From the NCBI GenBank assembly GCA_023091735.1, contig JALKBU010000172.1, forward strand, positions 1 to 64,000: 64,000 nucleotides of DNA. Direction: 5' to 3'. This DNA comes from Trichomonas tenax. Its lineage: Eukaryota > Parabasalia > Trichomonadida > Trichomonadidae. The position numbers were made by a program, and so were the translations under genes. The notes under the pieces were generated by a model. The model was not told the DNA's origin, ran no database searches, and saw nothing but the letters and a program-made list of their open reading frames with translations. Shown one piece after another: positions 1 through 10,159 of the stretch; the stretch's first letter is position 1; each line of letters starts with the position of its first letter.

Positions 1-305
1 TTCTGCAAGCAAGAGATAAAGCACGGCAAGGAACAATAGAACTACAACAAAAAATGCAACAATTCAAAGAACACGCTGAATCAATCAAACAAGATTTGAA
101 AGAAAAGCTAAACCAAAACAACATCGAAATTAATCAACAAAGGAAGACAGCTACGGAACTTATTACGCAAGCTCAAAGTGAAGAAATGCTCTCAAAGAGC
201 CAATTCGATAAAGCGATCGCACAAGCCAACATAGATATCGATAAAGAAATAGAGGAAACGAATCGACTATCAAAACAAGCAACGGAAAGTGAAAAAAGTA
301 GTTGA
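1..305 (+). CDS. 3' end of a coiled-coil protein gene (partial)
   Basis: The frame is open from the left edge (first complete codon at base 3) to a TGA at 303-305, so this is the C-terminus of a longer gene. The roughly 100 visible residues are almost entirely Q, E, K, N and A with regular hydrophobic spacing, which is typical of a long alpha-helical coiled coil. No catalytic motif or membrane segment is seen. An ATG at 54 could give an 83-residue protein, but the open frame before it argues for a continuation from outside the window. The function cannot be named from this fragment. Confidence 0.55.
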   Translation, partial: LQARDKARQGTIELQQKMQQFKEHAESIKQDLKEKLNQNNIEINQQRKTATELITQAQSEEMLSKSQFDKAIAQANIDIDKEIEETNRLSKQATESEKSS

Positions 306-1060
306 ATAGCTATATCCTAGTCAGTGAGGCATTCATTGAAAAAAGCAGGAAAAGGACTTTTTATTCGAAATTAATTTTGAATAAACTGGGGTGAGCGGTA
401 AAGTCAGGTGTATGTTACAAATATGATTTCCATTTAGCTTGTTGTTGGACTGAAATGTAGAGTTCATAGAAATTTCTTACAGGTAATGGAAACGAAATCG
501 TATCACGAAAATTAGCGTGAAAAAATCTATGCAAAGCCAACAAACGCTTGCACTCGGGCTACATATGCATATATTTGAATATAAAGACTTTTCCAGTATA
601 TGGCGAAATTATGAAATTTCGTAACACCCTAAAAGACTCCTTTTTAAGCATTAGATGATTTTCTCTTCATCTCTGAGACCAACAACTACGCTTAGCGAGC
701 ATTTTGAAATCGTTTAATAAATTTGATCATTTTATGCTAAAGAAGAAGCTTCTTGGATTAATTATCATATCTTTTGCAATGTTCATGTTAGCAAGAATAC
801 TATGGCAAAAGATTGTATACCCTGTCTTTATTGGTGAGCAAAAACGTAACTTTCTTTGTTCCCGTGAAAAAAATTCGACGATAGAAAAAGTACGTTAAAA
901 AGCGCAATTGTACATTTTACCTGCAATTTACACGACATTATTTATATTTACATGACATAAATCCCTTTACATGACATTAATATATTTACATGACAGATAT
1001 CAGAAAATTGACGGTTGTTATTTTATAACGAACAAAAAAGGTGAGAAAATAGGAAAAAAA
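306..1060. other. AT-rich spacer with a motif cluster
   Basis: No convincing gene is seen. A 54-codon ATG frame (734-898) encodes one hydrophobic segment followed by a basic tail, but it has no other support. The right end holds the TTTACATGACA cluster described separately. An ATG at 971 lies in frame with the Tctex-1 gene but falls inside that cluster. Confidence 0.6.
928..995 (+). promoter_or_regulatory. Four copies of a TTTACATGACA motif upstream of the Tctex-1 gene
   Basis: TTTACACGACAT lies at 928-939, and exact TTTACATGACA copies begin at 948, 966 and 985. Spacing is about 18-20 bases and all copies are on the plus strand. The cluster sits 66-133 bases before the chosen ATG at 1061. 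The same 11-mer recurs in three other spacers (6467, 19414, 28714). A promoter role is inferred from position and repetition; the binding factor is unknown. Confidence 0.5.
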
Positions 1061-1408
1061 ATGACGAGTACTGGCGATGCTCCTTTCCAAGACCAATCAT
1101 TCAACTCACAACAAGTTAACGAAATCATCAGCCGTGTTATCTCCGGCGTCCTTAAGAGCGGAGAGTTCGTTCCTGACAAAGTTCAGGAACATTTAACAAA
1201 TATTTTACACGAAATTCTCTCGCAACTCAAAGAACTCAATTTTAGATTCAAATACTGCGTTTCCGGCTTAATAACACAAAACTGTGGTGCCGGTCTTTAT
1301 CAATTCGCATCTACACACTACGAAAAGAATCAAGATAACTACGCTAACACTGTTTATCAAAAGGGTAATGTTATTTGTGCTGTCACTGTTTATGGCTTTA
1401 AGATTTAA
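1061..1408 (+). CDS. Tctex-1-type dynein light chain
   Basis: The 115-residue product has the Tctex-1 (DYNLT) layout. An amphipathic N-terminal helix is followed by strands with the family signature: FKYCVSGLITQNCGAGLYQF at about residues 62-81, then a Tyr/Asp-rich turn and a final hydrophobic strand ending VICAVTVYGFKI. Tctex-1 light chains dimerise on dynein intermediate chains, in cytoplasmic dynein or in axonemal arms; which one cannot be decided here, although parabasalids are flagellated. The ATG at 1061 was chosen because it gives the usual family length. The in-frame ATG at 971 would add 30 unrelated residues and overlap the upstream repeat motifs. The stop codon is part of TAAA. Confidence 0.85.
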   Translation: MTSTGDAPFQDQSFNSQQVNEIISRVISGVLKSGEFVPDKVQEHLTNILHEILSQLKELNFRFKYCVSGLITQNCGAGLYQFASTHYEKNQDNYANTVYQKGNVICAVTVYGFKI

Positions 1409-1855
1409 AATTATATTTGATTAAAATGTCCAAAATTATATACAGTAATACAATATATGCGATAGCCGTCGTTGTTTTTATTTCCAAAATTACTTAACAC
1501 TTAATATCATTAATAGCTTTTAATATCTAGTTTAAAATATTTAAGCTATTGATCAGAATAGATTAGAAACAAGCAAATCTATTATATTTTGTGATTAAAA
1601 TCAAGTCAATATATTTTTGAAATTAATATAATTGAGATATTGAGTGTTTGACAATAGAAATTTAACCTATGTAATAGCGCATGCTTATACACAGTTTTAT
1701 TTTGGATAGATATTTGCTATTCATTGAGATAGATGACGATTTTGTGTATTTTATTAATTTACTAAACAACCACCAACTTTTGCTTGCGAATTAGATATAA
1801 CATAGTGAGCTCTATTTAGAAAAATGATTAATGATCATTAAAAGTGACAAAAAAC
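1409..1855. other. AT-rich spacer
   Basis: Nothing recognisable is seen. The right end has GTGACAAAAAAC just before the next ATG, a form also found reversed or direct near other genes of the window. Confidence 0.5.
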
Positions 1856-2344
1856 ATGAATCAACCGATTTACATCTCAGACAGCGAATCTGATGATGTT
1901 ATCACTCCAAAACTTGAAAAAATTCTTGGTGTAAGAAAAACTAAGGCAGGCAGGCTTCAATTTCGTGTGAAAAGAGAAGATGTTGAAGAAAATTGGGAAT
2001 TAGCTTCAACTTTGGGCGAAAATAGACCAGAAATTCGCGAATTTATCTCTAAAACAATATCTGATCAATACAAAAGCGTCGAAACACAAACAGATGAAAG
2101 AGGAGATATTAATTATCTTCGAGATAAACTCAGTTTGATACAGGCTGAAGATATATCGATCAGCGAAACCAGTGAGATCCCTTCTTCGATCACACAAGTT
2201 TCATCTGGTTTTGTGTATTATAAATTATCGAATGGAACTGCAAAATCTTTGCCTGTTCAGATATTTACCGCTCAGTATCCATCAATATTGGCAGAATTCT
2301 TCTATACTCGTTATAAAGCTGCTGCTCAAGCAAAGAGCAAGTAG
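1856..2344 (+). CDS. HP1-like chromodomain / chromoshadow-like protein
   Basis: This is a short 162-residue protein. Residues 20-65 resemble a chromodomain: an opening LEKILGVRK strand, an LQFRVKR strand, the NWE turn (W47) and a closing EIREFI helix. Residues about 104-157 resemble a chromoshadow domain: FVYYKL, then NGTAKSLPVQIF, then YPSILAEFFYTRY, which matches the family's closing helix before 'FYE-RL'. The extreme N-terminus, PIYISDSESDD, looks like a SUMO-interacting motif. Two such domains joined by a short acidic linker is the heterochromatin protein 1 plan, so a nuclear methyl-histone reader that dimerises through its C-terminus is inferred. The aromatic cage is not complete by eye. 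The ATG at 1856 is the first in frame. Confidence 0.55.
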   Translation: MNQPIYISDSESDDVITPKLEKILGVRKTKAGRLQFRVKREDVEENWELASTLGENRPEIREFISKTISDQYKSVETQTDERGDINYLRDKLSLIQAEDISISETSEIPSSITQVSSGFVYYKLSNGTAKSLPVQIFTAQYPSILAEFFYTRYKAAAQAKSK

Positions 2345-3564
2345 AAACAGCCAAATTGCTAACGCTTTAATCCTCATTTTGTCACCGCGCAATTATACAT
2401 AGCAATTTTGTGTTCATATATTTTTGAATTTTTCAAAAAAGCAATTTCAGATATGGTCAACTGATATAATCCTTATTTGCATCTTCATTCAATAGATAAC
2501 TTGATATTTTAGATTCATATAAGAAAAATATTATTTTAGATTTAATGATCTCTTGAATACTATAACATATACTTTGTTAGAACTTTATATAAATGTTTTT
2601 AAATAGTATATTATTACATTTTTCATATTTTTAATAATTGATAACTAGAATTTGTCATGATTTAAATAAATATAGCAAAATTAGAGGGTATTTTTATTAT
2701 CATTGATATAAGCTGCAAATAAAACTTGATTGCCTGCTTTTCCCGTCATTAATTCATTAGGTTTTATATTCTTCAACAAAAATATCGTCATATTTCTTAG
2801 ATTATATAGCAAATAAATAGGAAAATCTCAAGAATAATATCGGGCAAACTTTGAATGAATAATATATATGTTTAGAGCAAAAACATCAACACATCATTTG
2901 AAAATGTCGGATTTGATTTTACATGTCAAAATTAAATTTCTACCGTTAACTCTTTTTTCTCACACTCTAAGAAGGAAAATAGAATGTACAATCTATGTAG
3001 TCAGCAATTTTTATGATAAAATTTGCCAAAATCGAGTTTTCGAAATGTCAATGTCTGATCTTTTCATTTACCGATAACATATTGTTTTGACCCCCTAGCC
3101 ATCCTCACCCTATGAAGTGGGAGGGAAAATCGAACGTAAGCCAGGCATAAAAACAAATATTCGAAGAAATAAACTATTAGTACATCGCAAAAACTCAACA
3201 AAATGTTACAAAACACAATTCATTCTAATCTCTACTAAAAATTACATATATGTTACCTTTGCAATTTTTCTATATTACTCACAGATAAAGAGATATTGAT
3301 CAAAGAATGTTCATTTTAGAAAAACAGCATTTTCTCGAAATTTACTCGATTAATCTCCAATTTTTATTTGGTAAAGCAGTTGCATATATACCCTCAGTTG
3401 ATATCGAAAAGGTCCCGAGAAATCTAATTATATATAAAGATAATAGGCAAAAAGCATTGTTGCATTTAGGAAGTTATTTAATGCAAGAAGTAAGGAAGGA
3501 TTAAAAAAAGAATGTTTATGTAATATCTATTTTAAGATAAAAAGTTCTTTAGTCCTATATTTCT
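2345..3564. other. AT-rich spacer, about 1.2 kb
   Basis: Several 60-70 codon frames exist (around 2868, 3117 and 3307), but none resembles a known family, has biased codon use or carries an upstream initiator. TTTACATGTCA at 2918-2928 is a variant of the repeated spacer motif. CCCTATGAAGTGGGAGGG near 3109 is locally GC-rich but otherwise unexplained. Confidence 0.5.
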
Positions 3565-6090
3565 TTAAAGCTTATCGAGGTAACGGTCAAGCGATGGAAC
3601 TTCCTCAGAAAGACCCTTGCGCTTACGTGTTGTCTTGATGGCCTCATAGAGACCGTTGCCAGCCTTGAATGGATCGCCCTCGAGTGGTTCCCAGTGGTCG
3701 AAGATCATCTGTGGGAAGGCCTGGCCGGATGTGGCACCACGAAGGTCCTTATCGAAGCCGAAGGACTCCATAACTGGAAGGTAAGCCTTGATGTTCATGA
3801 GTGGTGTGCCATCACGCTGTGTCTGATCGAAAGCACGGCCACGGCGCTTGGAGAGGATGGAGTGAACACCACCGCAAACTGTGATTGGAGCGGAGATTTC
3901 GCAAAGGTAAACTGGCTCTACGAGTGTTGGGTTAGCTGTGTACTCGGAAGCGTAGAGAACACGACGGCCTGTTGGGACCATCTGGCCACCGTTACGGTGA
4001 GCAGCATCGGCGTGAAGGAAGACTTCGACGACGTTGAAGCGGACACCACGGAGTGGTTCTTCAGCGAGAACACCGAGCTTTGTAGCCCACTGGAAGGCAG
4101 AGACGAAGTGCTCCTTAACTTCCTGAAGGTACTCAGCAGACTTTGTTGTATCGACAATAAGGTTTGGACCGTTGGAGTCTGGGCCGAATGACCAGACACG
4201 GCGAGCATCGTTCTGCTCCCAACCGAAGTCGTTCTGGAGAATCTTAGCACGTGTCTTGACATCCATACGTGGGTTGATCTCACCAGACTCGATAGCCTTG
4301 AGAAGGCCATCAGCGAGTGGCTCAGCCTGGCACATGAGACGGTTGAGCTTGTTAGCGGACTTGGACATGCAGACACAGGATGAGAGGTTCTGGACTGTTT
4401 CTCTGAAGGAAACGACTGGTGGAGAACGGATGATTGGAACACCAGCGTAGTCTTCTTCAAGATCCTTAAGGCAGATTTCGAGGTGGAGTTCACCAGCACC
4501 TGCGATAATGTGCTCACCTGTTTCTTCGTGGGAAACCTGGACGCATGGATCGGACTTGGCAAGGCGGTTGAGGCCTTCGACAAGCTTTGGAAGATCCTGA
4601 GCAACCTTTGGCTCGACAGCGACACGAACGACTGGGGAAACGGAGAACTTCATGGCCTTGATTGGGCAAGCCTCATCGTTGTCAGAAATTGTGCCGGACT
4701 TGACGAGGTACTGATCGATACCGACAAGACCGATTGTGTTGCCGCATGGGCAGTCGCGAAGGTTCTCGACCTTACGACCCATCATGAGGACTGTACGCTG
4801 GATGTTTGTGACGTGGAGGTCATCCTTGCCACCTGGAACGTAGTTAGCACCCATAACGCGGACGCGCTGGCCTGTAGCTACTGTGCCGGAGAAGACACGG
4901 CCGAAGGCGTAGAAACGACCCTTATCGGATGTTGGAACCATCTTAGAGACGTAGAGCATAAGTGGGCCGTTTGGATCGCACTTGCGGATAGCATCAGCGC
5001 AAGCATCATCGAGTGGGCCTGTGTAGAGTGTCTCAGCACGGTAAGCCTGGGCCTTAACTGGAGATGGAAGGTGGAGGACAATCATTTCAAGAAGAGCCTC
5101 GGACATTGGAATCCAGCGGCGGTAGACGGCGGAGAGAAGTTCACGGCCTTCCTTGTGGAGGTCATCATCATGAAGCTTGACGTTGAGTGTCTTGAACATG
5201 GATGTGTACTTAGCCTTGTCGCCGTTCATTATAGCACGGGAAAGAGCGACGATTGGCTTGAGGATGAACTGGCAGAAGGAGCGCTCGAGCGCCTGGCCCT
5301 TGTCGTTTGTAGCGTGGGAGATGAAGCACTTGGATGTTGGATCGTAGAAGCGCTCACCCCAAAGCTGTGGGATAAGTTTTTCAACTGGAACACCGAACTT
5401 TGTAGAGTAGATTCTGGCAAACTTTGTGACTGTGAAACCGAAGGAGTGGAGACCAGAGCCGAAGGCGACTGTGCCCTTAGCTGGGGAGACTGTGATATCA
5501 CCCATAGGGCCAGACTCGTCTGTGTATGTGGCAATGATAACGTTGACCATATCGATGGACTTTGTGTACTGCTGGTACATATCTTCTGGTTCAGCGTTGA
5601 GTTCGAGGAGGGAGCGGTCGATCTTGTTGATGATAACGATTGGTTTGATACGCTCGGAAAGGGCCTGACGAAGAACTGTCTCTGTCTGGACGCAAACGCC
5701 TTCAATGCAGTCGACGACGACGAGAGCACCATCTGTAACACGGAGGGCAGCTGTAACTTCAGCAGAGAAGTCGATGTGTCCTGGTGAGTCGATAAGGTTG
5801 ATAAGGAAACCATTGTCCTCAGAGCCGTCTGGGAGTTCCTCCTTTGGCATTGTGTAGTAAAGGGAAACACCTGTGGACTTGATTGTGATGCAGCGCTCCT
5901 GTTCATCTGGGCGTGTATCTGTGAAACGCATTTCACCAGCGTTCTCCTGGGAAATGATACCAGCACGAGCAATGAGGGAGTCTGTGAGTGTGGACTTGCC
6001 ATGGTCGACGTGGGCAATGACGGAGAGGTTGCGAATGTTATTACGTTTGTTCATAACTTCGCGGATCTGTGCGACAGTAAAGTTAACCAT
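3565..6090 (-). CDS. EEF2: Translation elongation factor 2 (EF-2)
   Basis: The product is a full-length 841-residue GTPase that moves tRNA and mRNA through the ribosome. The P-loop AHVDHGKST is at residues 26-34, followed by the switch region [24 protein letters not shown] (G3) and NKID (G4). All five EF-2 domains can be followed, ending in DRYLDKL. The gene is visibly more G+C rich in third positions than its neighbours, as expected for strong expression, and this bias creates long open frames on the opposite strand. In the domain IV tip the diphthamide loop reads [19 protein letters not shown]: the histidine is H698, but the residue two positions later, normally Gly, is Asn700. The stop codon is within TAAA. 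Identification is certain. Confidence 0.98.
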   Translation of the reverse strand: MVNFTVAQIREVMNKRNNIRNLSVIAHVDHGKSTLTDSLIARAGIISQENAGEMRFTDTRPDEQERCITIKSTGVSLYYTMPKEELPDGSEDNGFLINLIDSPGHIDFSAEVTAALRVTDGALVVVDCIEGVCVQTETVLRQALSERIKPIVIINKIDRSLLELNAEPEDMYQQYTKSIDMVNVIIATYTDESGPMGDITVSPAKGTVAFGSGLHSFGFTVTKFARIYSTKFGVPVEKLIPQLWGERFYDPTSKCFISHATNDKGQALERSFCQFILKPIVALSRAIMNGDKAKYTSMFKTLNVKLHDDDLHKEGRELLSAVYRRWIPMSEALLEMIVLHLPSPVKAQAYRAETLYTGPLDDACADAIRKCDPNGPLMLYVSKMVPTSDKGRFYAFGRVFSGTVATGQRVRVMGANYVPGGKDDLHVTNIQRTVLMMGRKVENLRDCPCGNTIGLVGIDQYLVKSGTISDNDEACPIKAMKFSVSPVVRVAVEPKVAQDLPKLVEGLNRLAKSDPCVQVSHEETGEHIIAGAGELHLEICLKDLEEDYAGVPIIRSPPVVSFRETVQNLSSCVCMSKSANKLNRLMCQAEPLADGLLKAIESGEINPRMDVKTRAKILQNDFGWEQNDARRVWSFGPDSNGPNLIVDTTKSAEYLQEVKEHFVSAFQWATKLGVLAEEPLRGVRFNVVEVFLHADAAHRNGGQMVPTGRRVLYASEYTANPTLVEPVYLCEISAPITVCGGVHSILSKRRGRAFDQTQRDGTPLMNIKAYLPVMESFGFDKDLRGATSGQAFPQMIFDHWEPLEGDPFKAGNGLYEAIKTTRKRKGLSEEVPSLDRYLDKL

Positions 6091-6970
6091 GCTTGACTAA
6101 AAAATGTGGGCGACCAATCCTTTCAATTTTTGTTAGCCCTCAAAATTTTGTAAAGTTGAAATTTCGATGTGTCCTCTCTATTTTCTTATAGGAGTTCAAA
6201 AATTGAAAATTTCTGAATTTTTTGAGGCGGATTTGGATAAACAAGATGCGACAAATTGGAGTTTGGATTCTATATTTGGATTCGGCTTCTGTTATTATGG
6301 CCATATTTAAAATATCACGACATTAAAAAAATTGAGTTTGTGTCTGGTCATTGTTTTTATTAATTATTGGTATTTTGTATTTATATGGAATAATGTGCTT
6401 AAATTTAATGAGAATTAACAATTGTTAAAATGTCAGAATTTGAACTTTATATGTCAAAAATACGATTTTACATGACATAAAATGCCTTTACATGGAAAAA
6501 GTAGCATTTTTATGTCAGTTTGATATTTTATTTATCAAAAACGACATTGATTTTCGGTGATAGAAATGAAAATTTTATCTTTTTCTTTGAAATTTGGAAA
6601 TTTTTAGGAAAGGATATTATATTTTCAAAAACTATAAGTTTCAGAATAAAGATTTTTAAGATTTAAATAAATCGTTTTGGACATTTATTTTACTTTTAAT
6701 TGCAAAAATAAGGAAACGAAATGAACATTTCGATTTTCAAATAATGTATTATAATATAATTTATAGTCTAAACAATTTACAATCATTATTTTATGAAAAT
6801 ATTTCAAATTCAATTTAGAAAAATATATTTGCTGAGTTTATTCTTTCTCATTAAAGGGGCAAGCTTAAAAGGATCATGAATCCATAAAAATATATGATTT
6901 ATATGATGACAACAAGATATATTGAAAGCTTAAATAATCAAATAAATATATGATATTTTTTATGTAGAAA
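6091..6970. other. AT-rich spacer upstream of EF-2
   Basis: No gene is seen. It holds one exact TTTACATGACAT (6467-6478) followed by TTTACATGG (6487-6495), and TATGTCA repeats nearby. These lie nearly 400 bases from the EF-2 start, so a promoter role for EF-2 is uncertain. Confidence 0.5.
6467..6478 (+). promoter_or_regulatory. TTTACATGACAT spacer motif
   Basis: An exact copy of the motif clustered upstream of the Tctex-1 gene. It is intergenic. Its function is inferred only from recurrence. Confidence 0.35.
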
Positions 6971-7108
6971 ATGATTAAAAATGAAGAATCCGATATATTT
7001 TTTCATATGATTCAGTTTGATGCAGTTCAATTGATTGAACATTTGCATAATCTATCTCAAATCGCAGAGCAAATGGTTCAACATATAGATGTCCTTGAAT
7101 TTAATTAA
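6971..7108 (+). CDS. Candidate 45-codon small protein, helical
   Basis: An ATG frame of 45 codons ends in TAA, with an in-frame TAG six bases upstream of the ATG. The predicted peptide has a mixed, protein-like composition rather than the N/I/K/F content of random AT-rich frames. From residue 9 on it has hydrophobic residues at heptad-like spacing (MIQFDAVQLIEHLHNLSQIA and onward), so a single amphipathic helix is likely. It converges on the talin-like gene with 36 bases between stops. No family is recognised, and no clear initiator precedes it. It may be a small subunit of a coiled-coil complex, a gene remnant or chance. Confidence 0.3.
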   Translation: MIKNEESDIFFHMIQFDAVQLIEHLHNLSQIAEQMVQHIDVLEFN

Positions 7109-7144
7109 TGGTATAAGAAACATTTACAAAAATAACATTTAGAT

Positions 7145-10100
7145 TTATGAATTTGCTGAAAATGTTGTTGTAGCTGCCAAAATCGATGAAGCAAGGTTAT
7201 TTAAGGACATTTGCAGTTCATGACTTTGTTCCTGACCTCGGACAAATGCAGCATCAGTTGTTGCATCCTCGAAAACAAATTGTCTTTGTGTTTCCTTTTT
7301 ACGATCTCTGAGAGGCATCTTTCCAAGTTTAACCGGTTGGCTCTTGTTTCTTAGATCGACAATAGAACTCTCGATTTGTTCTGTTATCTTTGTGAGCTTT
7401 GGCTTTGATAATGATTTCGATGTTGCAACTTTTTCGACCGAGAAAATAAGATTCTCGAGTTTCTCTTTATCTTCTGATTCTTCAGTGCGATTCTTCAACT
7501 CATTGATAAGCTTGAGAAGGCTCTTTTGATTTCCTTTGATGCTGCCTCCAACCTCTACTGATCTTTCAATCAAATCAACAGATTCTTCAACTTCATCCAT
7601 GATATCATCAATAGACATTCCTTTATAATCAATTTTGTTCTTCGTGGACTTGCCAATAGGTTTCTTTGGTATCTTCTTCACCTCTGAAGAATCATTCTCT
7701 TCGTCATCAGTTGATTCTTCTTCTGAAGACTCGAAATTAAGTTTTTCGTGTGCATTCTTCTTGTTCAAGTTCTTGCTGTTATCAATGCAAACTCTTACAC
7801 TAACTGGTGACTGTGGTGTTGGCGATGTTTGCATTGGCATTCCATATGGCATTGCCATCGGCGGATAGACGCCGTATTGCATTGACATTTGCGGAGAAAA
7901 TGGAATTGGAATTCCTTCAGGTGACATCATTGGTTGTTGAAAGACATCCATGAATCTTGATGCCATTAATGGCTGTGTTGCAGTCATGTATTGGTTATTC
8001 ATCATCGGCTGCTGATTGTATGGCTTCTGGTATGCCATGTGATACGTTTTCTGATCAACTTCTATTTGGTTGTTTTGCCCTTCATCAATTTTCTTGTTGT
8101 TTGGCTTTCTTGGAACAATTTGGAGAGGACTGTTGTTCTCTATCTCTTTAGCTTTCGTTATTTTATCTGATGTTTTAGACTGAATGCTAGGAGTTGGGTT
8201 ATTGATGATTATTGGTGACACAGAATCAATATTATTGTTAATGTTTGTCTTCTTAACTTCAGCGATTGCAACATTGCTCTTTGAAACATTTGAAGCTTTG
8301 ATATTGACATCAGATTTGTTCTTCAACATTGATTTATCGGTGTTTTCTTCAACAATATGAATTGCATTTGTTTCGCTTATTGTTGAGGTTGCTAATATTT
8401 GGTTATTTGTTATTCCTTGGCTTGGAGGAGTCATCAATGGTCCGTTTGGTGAAATGATGTTCTCGCTATTTGTTGTTTGAAGCTTCGATGGAGTTGAGGG
8501 CTCTATGATATTGAGCGAGAGAGGAGAATCTTTGTTGGATGGTGGTGAATTGAATTCATCGAATTTCATGGAATAAGGAGGCAAAGGTTTGAGTTCAATC
8601 TTTGTTGGAGTCTTTGGAGATATTATCGATTCATTTTCTTCTTTCGTATCAATAACATCAATTGATTTGTTCTTTTCTGTCTTCGAATCTCCGTAGATGA
8701 CATAAGTGTCGCTGTTTTCACTCATTTCAACTTCAGAGAAATCATCACTTGAATCGGATCTGTCGAAATTGATCATTGAACTTTCTTCATGTAGATCATT
8801 AAGCGACTTCATTAGGACATCTTGTGTACATGGTTTTACTGTTGATTCGATCTTTATGCCAATGTGATTGATGGAATTCACGAATTCAGTATCCATGTCT
8901 TCATTGACGAATGTTTTGGCTTCGTCATACATCGATCCTAAACTTATCCAACTTCGCACAGAATCTACATCATAAGAACCGCTTGATGATGAGTCTTTGC
9001 ATTGTCCAATTGAATCATTGATATACTGAAGGCACTGTCTTATTGAATCTTCTGGATCGATTTCTGTATTAGTTTCAATAACATGCGGTTTCTCTTCAAG
9101 GATGATTCTCTTGGATACAATTATTCCTGTTGTTGATTGAACAGGTCTCGCTGTGACACTCTTCAAGCATGTGCATGATTCGATGATTGCAAGCATTTCT
9201 CTGGCATGCGAGCTGAATATGCACCAGGAGTTTGTCCCTTTTTCATTGAGGAATATCCTGAGATAAGGACCCGCGACTGTGTATCCGAAGATTGTTGAGA
9301 AGGAATAAACCATTTCTGGATCAGAATTCCTGTTGAGATATGATGCAATGGAAGAGTGAGATATCGAAAATATCCTTACAAGTTGGTCTGAGACTTTAGA
9401 GTCATCCTTTTGAATGCTGATCCTGCACAAATAATTCATCGATCCGAATCCATTGAGTCCTGTTAATTGGTTGAATTCGGCAACTTTTTCGCTATTTGAT
9501 TTTCCAATGTCGTGTTTGTAATTCTTCTCGTTATACCACTTGAAGCTCTTGAGGTAGCTTATGTCCTGTGGTGAGAGAATGAACTCGTTTGTCAATATCA
9601 TTCTTCTGTACTGTGAAATGTAAAGATTTAATGGATAAGCGATCTTTGATGTGATCAATGGCGAAAAATTCGTTTGTTTCAAGAAAACGGTGCTTACATT
9701 CGGGTACTGCTCAGCAAGGGACACACCTGGAATGAACATGCTGCATTGGTTCTTCTCATTAATGAACAAATTCCAAACTTGATGTGGCCAAATGTTGAAG
9801 AACAAGCAGCACTTTTCAACGAGACTTTCTGATGGTGCATTCATTTCCAATGCTATGTACTCGGAACTCTCATTGGGGAGAACAACGTTAATAAGCCTAA
9901 CTAATGGTTCAGCGAAGATTATATCTGATTCTTTGATGAGAAGTCTTTTGATCTCAACATCTTCTGGAATCCATTTGATTGTCAATTGGTTTGACTGTAC
10001 CATGAGACCAAACTTATTGCTTGTTGTATTTGTTTCTTGAATTCTGAGTAAAGGAATGATTTGCGCAGCTGTTAGCGATTCTTCGAATGCTACCTCAACT

Positions 10101-10150
10101 GGGTACTTATCGCCGAAGCTTCTATATATGCGTAGAGTCTTCACACTCAT
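7145..10150 (-). CDS. FERM (talin-head-like) protein with long disordered linker
   Basis: The product has 1001 residues. Residues 4-80 and 83-160 each look like a ubiquitin-fold lobe, as in the F0 and F1 lobes of talin. A helical middle follows. Residues about 257-328 fit a PTB-like F3 lobe: LVRIFSISHSSI, then VYSFSTIFGYTVAGPYLRIF, then NSWCIFSSHAREMLAIIESC. FERM heads link membrane receptors or phosphoinositides to actin. Residues about 380-850 are low complexity, with an acidic first half, an N/K/P/S middle and a Q/M/P stretch. The last 130 residues are helical and may form a bundle. No full talin rod is present. TCATTTTTC directly before the ATG is a good initiator. The stop lies in TAAA. 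The family call rests on fold pattern, not strong identity. Confidence 0.5.
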   Translation of the reverse strand: MSVKTLRIYRSFGDKYPVEVAFEESLTAAQIIPLLRIQETNTTSNKFGLMVQSNQLTIKWIPEDVEIKRLLIKESDIIFAEPLVRLINVVLPNESSEYIALEMNAPSESLVEKCCLFFNIWPHQVWNLFINEKNQCSMFIPGVSLAEQYPNVSTVFLKQTNFSPLITSKIAYPLNLYISQYRRMILTNEFILSPQDISYLKSFKWYNEKNYKHDIGKSNSEKVAEFNQLTGLNGFGSMNYLCRISIQKDDSKVSDQLVRIFSISHSSIASYLNRNSDPEMVYSFSTIFGYTVAGPYLRIFLNEKGTNSWCIFSSHAREMLAIIESCTCLKSVTARPVQSTTGIIVSKRIILEEKPHVIETNTEIDPEDSIRQCLQYINDSIGQCKDSSSSGSYDVDSVRSWISLGSMYDEAKTFVNEDMDTEFVNSINHIGIKIESTVKPCTQDVLMKSLNDLHEESSMINFDRSDSSDDFSEVEMSENSDTYVIYGDSKTEKNKSIDVIDTKEENESIISPKTPTKIELKPLPPYSMKFDEFNSPPSNKDSPLSLNIIEPSTPSKLQTTNSENIISPNGPLMTPPSQGITNNQILATSTISETNAIHIVEENTDKSMLKNKSDVNIKASNVSKSNVAIAEVKKTNINNNIDSVSPIIINNPTPSIQSKTSDKITKAKEIENNSPLQIVPRKPNNKKIDEGQNNQIEVDQKTYHMAYQKPYNQQPMMNNQYMTATQPLMASRFMDVFQQPMMSPEGIPIPFSPQMSMQYGVYPPMAMPYGMPMQTSPTPQSPVSVRVCIDNSKNLNKKNAHEKLNFESSEEESTDDEENDSSEVKKIPKKPIGKSTKNKIDYKGMSIDDIMDEVEESVDLIERSVEVGGSIKGNQKSLLKLINELKNRTEESEDKEKLENLIFSVEKVATSKSLSKPKLTKITEQIESSIVDLRNKSQPVKLGKMPLRDRKKETQRQFVFEDATTDAAFVRGQEQSHELQMSLNNLASSILAATTTFSANS

Positions 10151-10159
10151 GAAAAATGA
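10151..10159 (-). promoter_or_regulatory. Initiator-like TCATTTTTC next to the talin-like start codon
   Basis: Read on the minus strand, TCATTTTTC abuts the ATG. It fits the Trichomonas initiator rule TCA-pyrimidine-T/A near the start codon. Confidence 0.5.

Noticed and set aside
4483..5787. A 434-codon open frame on the plus strand opposite EF-2, with other long antisense frames in the same gene.
   Set aside because: It is the exact complement of a certain EF-2 gene whose codon bias removes stop codons on the other strand. The translation (runs of C, D, W, E) matches no family.
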